This document shows positions 9,221 to 17,800 of a stretch of 34,823 nucleotides of DNA, in pieces. The notes beneath the pieces were generated by a model. The model was given only the letters and a program-made list of their open reading frames with translations. It did not search any database and was not told where the DNA came from. The stretch spans positions 1 through 34,823 of the forward strand of contig NZ_LZMH01000014.1 of assembly GCF_001673635.1 (NCBI RefSeq), read 5' to 3'. This stretch comes from Mycobacterium asiaticum. Its GTDB lineage: Bacteria; Actinomycetota; Actinomycetes; Mycobacteriales; Mycobacteriaceae. Position 1 is the first letter of the stretch, and each line of letters opens with the position of its first letter. Both the position numbers and the translations under genes were made by a program.

Positions 9221-9281
9221 ACCCACCCATGCTGCCAGGCAAAGTGGTACGGCGTTGCCATTTTCACGAAACGGACATGGC

Positions 9282-10190
9282 ATGATGGCGCGCATGCCAG
9301 AGATCAGCCGCCGCGCTGTGTTGGGCCTCGGTGCCGCCGCAACCTGCGGCGCGGTCGGCGCTTATGCGCTCGACGTGCTGTTTCAGGCCCACCCGTCAGC
9401 GGCTGCGCCGGCACTGACTGGGACAAACGTTCCATTGGCGCCGACACGGCCCCTTGATCCTGCCCCGCCCGCGCAGGCCGCCCCGACGATGGTGACGGGC
9501 TCGTTCGCATCGGTCGCGCGGGGCGGGATCCAGACCAATTGGGCGATTGCGCGGCCGCCGGGACAGACCAAGCCGCTGCGCGCGGTGATCGCCCTGCACG
9601 GTAAGGGCAATGATGCGTCCAGCGTGATGGCCGGGGGCGTCGAGCAGGGCCTGGCGCAGGCCGTCAACGCCGGGTTGCCGCCGTTTGCGGTGGTGGCCGT
9701 CGACGGCGGCGGCGGCTATTGGCACAAGCGGGCATCCGGAGAGGACTCCGGCGCAATGGTGCTCAACGAGCTGATTCCGATCATGGACAGCCACGGCCTG
9801 GATACCTCGCGGGTGGCCTTTCTGGGCTGGTCGATGGGCGGCTACGGGGCGCTGCTGCTCGGCGGCCGGCTGGGCTCCGGGCGCACCGCGGCGATCTGCG
9901 CGGTCAGCCCCGCGTTGTGGACGTCGCCGGGTGCCGCCGCCCCGGGCGCGTTCGACGGGCCCGAAGACTACGCCGCCAACTCGGTGTGGGGGATGCCCGC
10001 CCTGGCGTCGATCCCGATCCGGATCGACTGCGGCGACAGCGACCCGTTCTACTCCGCCACCAAGCAGTTCATCGCCCAACTGCCCAACCCGCCGGCGGGC
10101 GGTTTCTCGCCGGGCGGCCACAACGGCGAGTTCTGGAGCTCGCAGCTGCCCGCCGAGTTGACCTGGATCGCTCCGCTGCTGACGGCCTGA
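9282..10190 (+). CDS. Tat-exported alpha/beta-hydrolase esterase (Rv0774c-like)
   Basis: The protein has 302 residues from ATG 9282; ATGs at 9285 and 9294 are alternatives, and upstream frame sequence overlaps the TetR gene. Residues 7-25 form a twin-arginine signal (SRRAVLGLGAAA) followed by an Ala/Pro-rich stretch. The mature domain resembles the esterase D/PHB-depolymerase-like fold. VIALHGKGND is the oxyanion strand, GWSMGGYGALLL contains the nucleophile Ser of GxSxG, and CGDSDPFY and GGHNGEFW supply the likely acid Asp and His. It probably acts outside the membrane on lipid or acyl esters. The gene is divergent from TetR and followed by ggtA after 26 bp. Confidence 0.85.
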   Translation: MMARMPEISRRAVLGLGAAATCGAVGAYALDVLFQAHPSAAAPALTGTNVPLAPTRPLDPAPPAQAAPTMVTGSFASVARGGIQTNWAIARPPGQTKPLRAVIALHGKGNDASSVMAGGVEQGLAQAVNAGLPPFAVVAVDGGGGYWHKRASGEDSGAMVLNELIPIMDSHGLDTSRVAFLGWSMGGYGALLLGGRLGSGRTAAICAVSPALWTSPGAAAPGAFDGPEDYAANSVWGMPALASIPIRIDCGDSDPFYSATKQFIAQLPNPPAGGFSPGGHNGEFWSSQLPAELTWIAPLLTA

Positions 10191-10203
10191 CTGGCGCCGG
10201 CGC

Positions 10204-10209
10204 TACGCT
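10204..10209 (+). promoter_or_regulatory. Predicted -10 element for ggtA
   Basis: TACGCT (TANNNT) ends 7 nt before the ggtA GTG at 10217, in the 26-bp gap after the esterase stop. The spacing fits a leaderless transcript separate from any esterase read-through. No ribosome site is visible before the GTG. Confidence 0.35.
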
Positions 10210-10216
10210 CGCGGTC

Positions 10217-11800
10217 GTGAGCGCGCCGTTCGACTGGGACCTCCCGTACGCCTGGCCACGCAGCCCGATCCTGGCCGCGAACGCGGTGTGCACGTCGCAG
10301 CCGCTGGCCGCGCAGGCCGGGCTGCGGATGCTGGCCGACGGCGGGAACGCGGTCGACGCGGCCGTCGCCACCGCCATCGCGCTGACGGTGGTCGAACCGG
10401 TGTCCAACGGCATCGGGTCCGACGCCTTTGCCATCGTCTGGGACGGCCGCGGATTGCACAGCCTCAACGCGTCCGGCCGCTCCCCCGCCGCGTGGACGCC
10501 GGACTATTTTGGTGACGAAGGTGTTCCCGCGTTCGGCTGGAACTCGGTGACGGTGCCGGGCGCGGTGTCGGCATGGTCCGAATTGCACGCCCGGTTCGGC
10601 AAGCTGCCGTTCGAGCGGCTCTTCCTTCCCGCAATCGAATACGCCCGCAACGGTTTTCTGGTCTCGCCGAAGATCGCCGCACAGTGGGCCGCCCAGGTCC
10701 CAGTCTTCGTCAGCCAACCGGGCTTCGCCGAGACGTTCCTACCCGGTGGGCGATCCCCGCACCCCGGTGAGCTGTGCATTCTGGGCGACCACGCAACCAC
10801 CCTGGAGCGGATCGCGGCCACCGGCGGGGAGGCGTTCTACCGCGGCGAGCTGGCGGAGAAGATGGGGGCACACTCCGCCGCGCACGGCGGGGTGATGCGG
10901 GCCGATGACCTCGCGGCTCACCGGGCCGACTGGGTCGGCACCCTGCGCGGAAACTATCGCGGCTATACCGTCCACGAGATACCGCCGAACGGGCAGGGCA
11001 TCGTGGCGCTGATCGCGCTGGGCATCCTCGAGCAGTTCGACGTGTCCTCGTACCCAGTCGATTCCGCCGACAGCGTGCACGTGCAGATCGAGGCGCTGAA
11101 GCTGGCTTTCGCCGACGCGCAGGCCCACGTCGGCGACATCGAGCACATGACGGTCCAGGCCGAGCACCTGCTGGACCGGACGTACCTGCAGCAGCGCGCC
11201 GCCCTGATCGATCTGCGTCGCGCGCAGCCGGCATCGGCCGGAACGCCCAGGGGCGGCACCGTGTATCTGACCGCCGCCGACGGCGCGGGGATGATGGTGT
11301 CGATGATCCAGTCGAACTACATGGGCTTCGGCTCGGGCGTGGTGGTGCCGGGCACCGGCATCGCCCTGCAGAATCGCGGCGCGGATTTCGTTGTGACGCA
11401 GGGCCACCCGAACCGGGTCGGACCCGGCAAGCGCCCGTTCCACACGATCATCCCGGGCTTCGTGACCAAGGATGGCGCCCCGGTGATGAGTTTCGGCGTG
11501 ATGGGCGGACCCATGCAGCCGCAGGGCCACGTGCAGGTGCTGGTGCGCATCGCCGACTACGGCCAGAACCCGCAGGCGGCGTGTGACGGACCGCGGTTCC
11601 GCTGGGTGCATGGCATGCAGGTCAGTTGCGAGCGGGGGTTCCCGCCGGCCACGCTCGACGAGTTGCGTGAGCGCGGGCACGAGCTACTGACCGTCGACGA
11701 CTACAACGCGTTCGGGAGTTGTCAGGCCATCTGGCGGCTCGACGACGGGTACCTCGCGGTGAGCGATCCCCGCCGGGACGGGCAGGCCGCGGCGTTCTAG
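10217..11800 (+). CDS. ggtA: Gamma-glutamyltransferase family protein
   Basis: The product is 527 residues long. The N-terminal part (residues 18-75) carries the family's ANPLA-like region and [20 protein letters not shown], and [15 protein letters not shown] follows. The autoproteolysis site and nucleophile should be Thr348 in [10 protein letters not shown], followed by SNYMGFGSG near 367-374, a region that shapes the substrate pocket. The enzyme would self-cleave into large and small subunits and hydrolyse or transfer gamma-glutamyl groups, as from glutathione-like compounds. There is no signal peptide, so it is probably cytoplasmic. The open frame extends upstream to 9719 through the esterase gene; GTG 10217 gives the natural start. 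It converges on purD with the stops overlapping in a CTAG. Mycobacteria use mycothiol, so its true substrate is uncertain. Confidence 0.9.
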   Translation: MSAPFDWDLPYAWPRSPILAANAVCTSQPLAAQAGLRMLADGGNAVDAAVATAIALTVVEPVSNGIGSDAFAIVWDGRGLHSLNASGRSPAAWTPDYFGDEGVPAFGWNSVTVPGAVSAWSELHARFGKLPFERLFLPAIEYARNGFLVSPKIAAQWAAQVPVFVSQPGFAETFLPGGRSPHPGELCILGDHATTLERIAATGGEAFYRGELAEKMGAHSAAHGGVMRADDLAAHRADWVGTLRGNYRGYTVHEIPPNGQGIVALIALGILEQFDVSSYPVDSADSVHVQIEALKLAFADAQAHVGDIEHMTVQAEHLLDRTYLQQRAALIDLRRAQPASAGTPRGGTVYLTAADGAGMMVSMIQSNYMGFGSGVVVPGTGIALQNRGADFVVTQGHPNRVGPGKRPFHTIIPGFVTKDGAPVMSFGVMGGPMQPQGHVQVLVRIADYGQNPQAACDGPRFRWVHGMQVSCERGFPPATLDELRERGHELLTVDDYNAFGSCQAIWRLDDGYLAVSDPRRDGQAAAF

Positions 11801-13065
11801 ACGGTGATCTGCCCCTCGGCCGCGCGTTGACCGATGTCGGTTCGAAAGTGGCTGCCGGGCAATCGGATCGAGTCGAGGATCTGGTATGCCCGTTGGCGCG
11901 CCGCGGACAGGTCGGGGCCGGTGCCCACCACCGACAGCACCCGCCCGCCGGAGGAGACGATCGCGCCGTCGTCGCGCCTGGCGGTGCCGGCGTGCAGGAC
12001 ACCCTCGGCCTCCGAACCGCTGATGACGTCGCCGACCCGCGGCCGTCCGGGATAGTTCTCGGCTGCCAGCACCACCGTGACGGCGGCGCCCTCGCGCCAC
12101 TGCAGTGGCCCGAAGTCGGCGAGCGTGCCGGTGCCGGCGGCGTAAAGCAATTGGCCCAGCGGTGAATTCAGCAGGGCCAACACGGCCTGGGTTTCCGGAT
12201 CGCCGAATCGGCAGTTGAATTCGACCACCGCGGGGCCCTTCGATGTGATGGCCAGGCCGGCATAGAGCAGTCCGGAGAATGGGCTGCCGCGCCGAACCAA
12301 TTCGGCGGCAACGGGTTCCACGATCCGGCTGACGATGTCTCGGTAGACGTCGTCGGGTAGCCACGGCACCGGGGCGTAGGCACCCATCCCGCCCGTGTTG
12401 GGGCCGGCGTCGCCGTCGCCGACCCGTTTGAAATCCTGCGCGGCCAACAGCGGCACCACCGTCGGGCCGTCGACCACACAGAACAGGGACACCTCGGGAC
12501 CGTCGAGGAAGGACTCCAGCAGAACGGGGTGCCCGGCTTCGAGCAACCCGGCGGCGTGCGAGCGGGCGGCATCGCGGTCCGGGGTCACCACCACGCCCTT
12601 GCCGGCCGCCAGCGAATCGTCCTTGACCACCCAGGCGGGGTCACCGGCCGGCGGTCCGAAGCGATCCAGCGCCGCATCCAAATGCCCCGGGTTGTCGACG
12701 ATTTCGCTGGACGCGGTGCGGACGCCGGCGGCGGCCATCACCTCCTTGGCGAACGCTTTGGAGCCTTCGATGCGGGCCGCATCCTTACCGGGGCCGAAGC
12801 ACGCGATGCCCGCAGCGCGCACGGCATCGGCCACTCCGAGCACCAGCGGCACTTCGGGCCCGATGACCACCAGGTCGGCCTCTACCTTGCGGGCCAACGC
12901 CACGACCTCGGCACTCGAGGTGATGTCGACGTTGTGCTGCTCGGCGAGCCGGCCGGTACCGGCGTTCCCGGGCGCCACGATCAGGCCCGTGACCTGCGGA
13001 TCCCGGCTCAGCGCCAGCAGCAGGGCATGTTCACGGGCACCGGAGCCGATCACCAGGACGCGCAC
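11797..13065 (-). CDS. purD: Phosphoribosylamine-glycine ligase (GAR synthetase)
   Basis: PurD makes glycinamide ribonucleotide from phosphoribosylamine, glycine and ATP, the second step of purine synthesis. The 422-residue protein has the N-terminal domain start [15 protein letters not shown], the ATP-grasp segment [11 protein letters not shown] (about 105-115) with GKGVVV, the conserved [20 protein letters not shown], and the family signature RFGDPETQ. The GTG start at 13065 is preceded by a TAGTCT -10 element with an 8-nt gap. Its stop overlaps that of convergent ggtA by four bases. The presence of purC, purB and purD in one 12-kb stretch, though not in one operon, is typical of this mycobacterial locus. 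Confidence 0.96.
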   Translation of the reverse strand: MRVLVIGSGAREHALLLALSRDPQVTGLIVAPGNAGTGRLAEQHNVDITSSAEVVALARKVEADLVVIGPEVPLVLGVADAVRAAGIACFGPGKDAARIEGSKAFAKEVMAAAGVRTASSEIVDNPGHLDAALDRFGPPAGDPAWVVKDDSLAAGKGVVVTPDRDAARSHAAGLLEAGHPVLLESFLDGPEVSLFCVVDGPTVVPLLAAQDFKRVGDGDAGPNTGGMGAYAPVPWLPDDVYRDIVSRIVEPVAAELVRRGSPFSGLLYAGLAITSKGPAVVEFNCRFGDPETQAVLALLNSPLGQLLYAAGTGTLADFGPLQWREGAAVTVVLAAENYPGRPRVGDVISGSEAEGVLHAGTARRDDGAIVSSGGRVLSVVGTGPDLSAARQRAYQILDSIRLPGSHFRTDIGQRAAEGQITV

Positions 13066-13073
13066 GACACGTC

Positions 13074-13079
13074 AGACTA
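13074..13079 (-). promoter_or_regulatory. Predicted -10 element for purD
   Basis: TAGTCT on the minus strand lies 8 nt before the GTG at 13065, in the short gap after the marR-family gene. This is near-leaderless spacing. It is supported only by form and position. Confidence 0.35.
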
Positions 13080-13090
13080 GCGGCAACGCC

Positions 13091-13498
13091 TCAGAGAATC
13101 TTTTCCAGCAGGTTTTTCAGTTCTTTTTGTTGCGCGGGGCTAAGGCGTTCCAGCCGGTGGTCGAACTCGCCGGCCAGTAGCCCGAGGCCGTCGGTGGTAA
13201 CCCGGCGGCCCGAGTCGGTAAGCAGCAGCCGGTGGCGGCGCAGGTCAGCGGGATCGATCTCGCGCCGCACGAATCCGGCCGCCTCGAGTCGCTTCAGGTA
13301 CAGCGTGACCGTCGCCTTGGGCATGGTCAGCGCCACCGCCAGTTCGGCGGGATAGGGATGCTCGTCGACCTCGGCCAGGAGGAACAGCTCCTTGGCCTCC
13401 AGTCCGAGTGCACCGATGTCGGCCTGGACGCTGGCAATCACCGATGACAGCACGCGGTAGTTCAGCGACCAGATCTTGGCCGCGTCGATCTCAGACAT
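13091..13498 (-). CDS. MarR-family transcriptional regulator
   Basis: The 135-residue protein has the winged-helix layout of MarR proteins. Residues 50-75 (PAELAVALTMPKATVTLYLKRLEAAGFV) contain the recognition helix, and the wing follows as RREIDPADLRRHRLLLTDSG. The D-x-R-R dimer/wing pattern is a family hallmark. It starts at the ATG at 13498 and diverges from an aldo-keto reductase gene. The 83-bp gap holds two related 14-bp palindromes, which are strong candidates for its own operators. It likely represses both genes and responds to a small electrophile or aldehyde, which is an inference from the neighbour. I do not recall this gene in the M. tuberculosis locus. Confidence 0.85.
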   Translation of the reverse strand: MSEIDAAKIWSLNYRVLSSVIASVQADIGALGLEAKELFLLAEVDEHPYPAELAVALTMPKATVTLYLKRLEAAGFVRREIDPADLRRHRLLLTDSGRRVTTDGLGLLAGEFDHRLERLSPAQQKELKNLLEKIL

Positions 13499-13513
13499 TC
13501 GACTTGCCAGATC

Positions 13514-13543
13514 GTTCAGACATGAACTAGTTTATTAATGAAC
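13514..13543. promoter_or_regulatory. Paired palindromic operators between marR and AKR genes
   Basis: Two 14-bp palindromes stand two bases apart. GTTCAGACATGAAC (13514-13527) has perfect 5-bp arms. GTTTATTAATGAAC (13530-13543) is symmetric except for one pair. Both fit GTTYA-N4-TGAAC and their centres are 16 bp apart. They lie in an AT-rich 83-bp divergent promoter region. The AT-rich core also contains possible -10 sequences for both genes, so binding there would block both. Confidence 0.65.
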
Positions 13544-13581
13544 AAACGCATAATCGAACAATCTATCAGAAAGCGGCGATC

Positions 13582-14667
<1,086 letters not shown>

Positions 14668-14675
14668 TTTCACTC

Positions 14676-14735
14676 GCGAGCAGACGTGAAAGCCCCTGAT
14701 TTCTAGCGAAATCGGGGGCTTTCACGTCTGCTCGC
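14676..14735. terminator. Long perfect hairpin between convergent genes (dispersed hairpin family, copy 1)
   Basis: Bases 14676-14703 pair with 14708-14735 over 28 positions, with a single G-T wobble, leaving a 4-base TAGC loop. The outer arm carries GCGAGCAGACG and the inner arm a CCCC/GGGG block. It lies between the AKR gene stop (14667) and the convergent methyltransferase stop (14741). It probably stops transcription from both sides, although no U tract follows. A second hairpin with the same outer arm is at 28009-28066. Confidence 0.7.
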
Positions 14736-14740
14736 CAGGG

Positions 14741-15577
14741 TTACTCCAACGGCTTGCGACCCCACACGGCGACTATCAAACCGCCGCGGTAGAGGAACGA
14801 GGGATCCTCGAACGCGCGCTGCGCGTCTGATACGACAGACTGTCCGACCACACCATTGGCGACCATCGCCTCGTCCATTGGCCGAAAAGACTGGATCATC
14901 AGCTGCGACATAGGACTACGACCGCGCCCGACAACAGCCACCCCCTCGTTTCCCACATCGGTTAGCCGTAACTCGTCCAAATGGCTCGGCAAGGTGCGGC
15001 CGTAGCGCAGATCCATCACACCCCCGGCCAAGAGGAACTTGATACGCGCCTGAGCGCAGAGGTCAAACCCCGCAGCACAGGGATGAGCCGGGTCAGTTGC
15101 CTCAACTGTCCCGTTGTCGACGTCTTCGACCATCAACCAGCCCCCGGGGCGTAACGCGATCTTCAGCCGTTGCAGCACTGCTAGTGGATCGGGCAGATGC
15201 GCGAGAACCGATCGAGCGTGAACGAGGTCATACGCTGCCGGCTCAATAGGATCCTGGGTGATGTCACAACGACGTATTTCGACGTTCTCTGCGGTGATGT
15301 CACCGAGAAACCGCACATCGAGGTCTACGGCGACGACGTTTCCGGAACGTCTTACTCGGCGGGAAAGCCAGCGCACCACCGACCCGGCGCCGGCACCCAC
15401 TTCAAGACATCGCCAGCCTTCACCTACACCGATCGCGTCGAGCTGACGAAAGGTAGACGGATCGTTGAACTGCTCGATCAGCTTCAACCGCGTAAGCTCG
15501 GCTTCCGCTTCGTGGTCGCTCCAAAAGTAGTCTCCGCCGCCCGTGTCGGTTTGCGGCACCACAGCCTCCCAGTACAC
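14741..15577 (-). CDS. SAM-dependent class I methyltransferase
   Basis: The 278-residue protein has a Rossmann-type methyltransferase core. Motif I is LEVGAGAGSVVRWL (about 58-71), the acidic strand-2 end is VAVDLD (about 83-88), and the region AAYDLVHARSVLAHLPDP matches motif IV/V. It is followed by LRPGGWLMVEDVD. The acceptor substrate cannot be read from the sequence. The gene is AT-rich for this genome: bases 15241-15300 hold only 30 G/C of 60. Its start is a GTG at 15577; GTGs at residues 6 and 7 are alternatives. It lies between the long hairpin and the next gene, with 63 bp before the latter. Composition suggests recent acquisition. Confidence 0.85.
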   Translation of the reverse strand: MYWEAVVPQTDTGGGDYFWSDHEAEAELTRLKLIEQFNDPSTFRQLDAIGVGEGWRCLEVGAGAGSVVRWLSRRVRRSGNVVAVDLDVRFLGDITAENVEIRRCDITQDPIEPAAYDLVHARSVLAHLPDPLAVLQRLKIALRPGGWLMVEDVDNGTVEATDPAHPCAAGFDLCAQARIKFLLAGGVMDLRYGRTLPSHLDELRLTDVGNEGVAVVGRGRSPMSQLMIQSFRPMDEAMVANGVVGQSVVSDAQRAFEDPSFLYRGGLIVAVWGRKPLE

Positions 15578-15640
15578 CGCCCATGCAAGTCAGACTGCGT
15601 ACTACGTTATCTCCCCGTTTCGCCGGTGTCAGCGTCGAAC

Positions 15641-16081
15641 CTAGGTGCGCTTGTCGCCCATATGCATTTTTACGGCGCTGTCGACATTGCCCTTCTTGTC
15701 CTCGTCACCGCCCTTGGCCGCAGCCTTCTTGCGTCGGCGTACGACGGTGTCGACCGCACCGTTGAATGCCGAGCCCAGCGGGAAGCCAAGATAGTGGGTG
15801 AGGAACAGGGCCATCTCTTTGAGTTCGGTCTCGGTGAGCTCTTCATTGAGAAGTGCTGCGTTGATTTGGATCTCAGCCAGGTCGCGACTGCCGACGGCGG
15901 TCACAGCCGTCAGCGTCATGATGCGTTTGTCGCGCATGGACAGCCCCGGGCGGGTCCAGACATCGCCGAACAAATGGTCGACGGTGAGGTCGAAGTACGG
16001 ATCACCCTCGATGTTGGGCATCTCCCAGCCGTAGACCTCGTTCATCTTCTCAAGGCCCTTGCGGCGCAGTTCGTCCATCAC
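15641..16081 (-). CDS. Carboxymuconolactone decarboxylase-like protein (Rv0771-like)
   Basis: The product has 145-146 residues: either the GTG at 16081, overlapping the upstream stop as GTGA, or the ATG at 16078. Residues 28-110 form a CMD/AhpD-like all-helical domain: DLTVDHLFGDVWTRPGLSMRDKRIMTLTAV is a typical CMD core, and GFPLGSAFNGAVDTV closes it. No CxxC peroxidase motif is present, so this is of the decarboxylase-like rather than the AhpD redox type. A Lys-rich tail (RRRKKAAAKGGDEDKK) follows. It ends the aldA operon. Its actual reaction in mycobacteria is unknown; decarboxylation of a lactone acid is only a family-level guess. Confidence 0.85.
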   Translation of the reverse strand: MMDELRRKGLEKMNEVYGWEMPNIEGDPYFDLTVDHLFGDVWTRPGLSMRDKRIMTLTAVTAVGSRDLAEIQINAALLNEELTETELKEMALFLTHYLGFPLGSAFNGAVDTVVRRRKKAAAKGGDEDKKGNVDSAVKMHMGDKRT

Positions 16082-16932
16082 GCCTCCTTCGGTGTGTGCG
16101 GTACCCCGAGGCCCGGCGCAAGCCGCTCGAGGGCCAGCTTAGCCAGGGGCAGGTCCACCTGTTCAGACTCGGCCAACGCCAGCGCCAAGCTCAGATCTTT
16201 CTCGCCGAGGGCACGGGTGTGCATGAATCCGTCATACAGAAAGTGGCCCGGCTCAAGGTCTTTGGTGTCGTCGCGGTACATGATTGACCCGGCGCCGCCA
16301 GTCAGCTTGTCGGTGTGCCGCACCACGTTGCCAAGGTCCTGCAGGTTCAGTCCGGCTGCTTCCGCCAACTTCCAGGCCTCACCGACCGCCGCATAAGTTG
16401 TGAAGGTGAGCATATTGCGGGCCACCTTCATCCTGGTTCCCGCGCCGGGAGGCCCGGCGTGCACAACCAATTCCGCCCAGTGTGAGAACGGTTCCTTGAC
16501 GCGAGCGAACACTTCATCGCTGGCGCCCACCATGGTGGCCAGCTGACCGAAGCGGGCGGCACGCCCGCCACCGCTGATCGGTGCATCGATGACATGGATG
16601 TCCTGGGACCGCAGTTCCCGTGCGAGCTCTTCGGCGGTCGTGTCGCTGATCGTCGAGTGAATCGCGACGATGGTCCCCGGCTTGGCGTGCAGAGCCAATT
16701 CATTGACTACGGTGCGGACCTGCTCGTCGTTGAGCACTGTGATGCTGATGATGTCGGTGGTAGCTATGTCGGCGAGACCCTCGGCCAGCGTGGCGCCCCG
16801 GTCGGCAAACGGCGCCATGGCTTCGGGGCGCACGTCATAGACGATCAAGCCGCCGGGCCAATCCGCCATCTTCTTGGCCATCGGGGCACCGATATTGCCG
16901 AGACCGATGTACCCAAGCTTCACGTTATCCAT
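16078..16932 (-). CDS. Beta-hydroxyacid dehydrogenase / 3-hydroxyisobutyrate dehydrogenase-like (Rv0770-like)
   Basis: The 284-residue protein has the NAD(P) motif GYIGLGNIGAPMAKKM at residues 7-22, the substrate-side motif DAPISGGG (about 116-123) and the catalytic-Lys block GAGTRMKVARNML (about 163-175), where the Lys is the general acid/base. These are the standard marks of the family that oxidises 3-hydroxyacids to semialdehydes. The ATG at 16932 is preceded by GAGGAGGAG six bases away, and this ribosome site is the end of a MIRU repeat unit. The stop overlaps the start of the CMD-like gene. Co-transcription with aldA and an SDR suggests consecutive alcohol/aldehyde/acid oxidations. Confidence 0.92.
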   Translation of the reverse strand: MDNVKLGYIGLGNIGAPMAKKMADWPGGLIVYDVRPEAMAPFADRGATLAEGLADIATTDIISITVLNDEQVRTVVNELALHAKPGTIVAIHSTISDTTAEELARELRSQDIHVIDAPISGGGRAARFGQLATMVGASDEVFARVKEPFSHWAELVVHAGPPGAGTRMKVARNMLTFTTYAAVGEAWKLAEAAGLNLQDLGNVVRHTDKLTGGAGSIMYRDDTKDLEPGHFLYDGFMHTRALGEKDLSLALALAESEQVDLPLAKLALERLAPGLGVPHTPKEA

Positions 16933-17034
16933 GCGCCGCTCCTCCTCATCGCTTCGCTCCGCATCGTCGCCGGCGGGGGCTCATGCGCCGCTCCTCCTCA
17001 TCGCTTCGCTCTGCATCATCGCCGGCGGGGGGGG
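16930..17034 (-). repeat. Two tandem MIRU-type repeat units between SDR and dehydrogenase genes
   Basis: Two near-identical units of 52-54 bp lie head to tail (16930-16981 and 16982-about 17034). They differ at two bases and in the length of a C run (5 versus 8 on the minus strand). The core is GCGCCGCTCCTCCTCATCGC on the plus strand, followed by TTCGCTCYGCATCRTCGCC. This is the core I remember for mycobacterial interspersed repetitive units. A 30-residue frame begins with an ATGA overlap on the SDR stop (ATG at 17038) and ends at 16946. The unit ends supply a GAGGAGGAG ribosome site for the next gene. Variable copy number would make this a VNTR locus. Confidence 0.75.
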
Positions 17035-17038
17035 TCAT
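16946..17038 (-). CDS. Small MIRU-encoded frame, 30 residues
   Basis: The frame starts with the ATG at 17038, which overlaps the SDR stop as ATGA, and ends in TGA at 16946. The peptide is hydrophilic, acidic in the first half (DDAERSDEEERR) and basic in the second (SPRRRRC). It has the layout described for MIRU micro-ORFs, where the repeat carries translation from one cistron to the next. Whether the peptide has any function is unknown. Confidence 0.35.
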   Translation of the reverse strand: MTPPAGDDAERSDEEERRMSPRRRRCGAKR

Positions 17039-17787
17039 GGCCGGAATATCTGTCCGCCGTCGACGTTGAAGATCTGTCCGGTGATCCAGGACGCCTCGTC
17101 GCTGAGCAGGAACAGGCACATGCCAACCACGTCTTGCGGAGTACCCAAGCGCGACAACGGAAGTCCCTTGACGATGTCGTCGACGATCTCTTTAGGCGTC
17201 GTGGTGCGGTTGGCCTCGGTGTCGATCGGGCCGGGCGCGATGGCGTTCACCCTGATGTTCTGGCCACCCAGCTCGCGCGAAAGTTGTTGCGTCAGGCCGT
17301 TGATGCCGACCTTGGCCAAGCCGTAGTAGTTGGCATACAGATAGGCCGCGGTCGAGGACTGGTTGACGATCGCGCCGCCGCCGCGCTTGGCCATCTTCTT
17401 GTAGACCGCGCGGGTGCACCACAACGCCCCATCGAGATTGACGCTCATGAACCGCTTGTAGTACTCGGGGTCCACCGTCAGCAGAAAGTCGATCTTCATG
17501 CCGCCGAAGATGGCGGCGTTGTTGACCAGGTAGTCGATGCCGCCGAACTCCGCCAGCGTCCGGTCGGCCATGTCCTTGGCGGAGGCGGGGTCTGAAACGT
17601 CAACGGGGACACTGATGGCGGTGCCGCCGTCGGCGACGATCTGCTTGGCCACCCCTTCGGCCGCCTCGGCGTTGATGTCGGCGACCACCACCGCCGCACC
17701 CTCGCGCGCCAGTGCCTCGACGTACGCCTGACCGATGCCGCCACCGGACCCGGTGACGATCGCCACCTTGTTTTCGAATCGTGCCAC
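17035..17787 (-). CDS. Short-chain dehydrogenase/reductase (Rv0769-like)
   Basis: The 250-residue protein is a classical SDR. The cofactor motif TGSGGGIG follows KVAIV at residues 6-17, NNAA is present, and the catalytic set is Ser in NQSSTAAY and Tyr/Lys in YYGLAK. The sequence GPIDTEANRTTTPKEIV forms the substrate loop. GTG 17787 is chosen because AAGGAG lies eight bases upstream; the open frame continues to 17820, into the end region of aldA. It would interconvert an alcohol and ketone with NAD(P)H. aldA ends 13 bp before it, so they share an mRNA. Its stop overlaps the MIRU frame. Confidence 0.92.
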   Translation of the reverse strand: MARFENKVAIVTGSGGGIGQAYVEALAREGAAVVVADINAEAAEGVAKQIVADGGTAISVPVDVSDPASAKDMADRTLAEFGGIDYLVNNAAIFGGMKIDFLLTVDPEYYKRFMSVNLDGALWCTRAVYKKMAKRGGGAIVNQSSTAAYLYANYYGLAKVGINGLTQQLSRELGGQNIRVNAIAPGPIDTEANRTTTPKEIVDDIVKGLPLSRLGTPQDVVGMCLFLLSDEASWITGQIFNVDGGQIFRP

Positions 17788-17800
17788 GTTGCGCGCTCCT

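Noticed and set aside
9719..10216. Upstream extension of the ggtA frame
   Set aside because: It overlaps the esterase gene in another frame and reads as Arg/Gly/Ala-rich sequence; GTG 10217 gives the family start.
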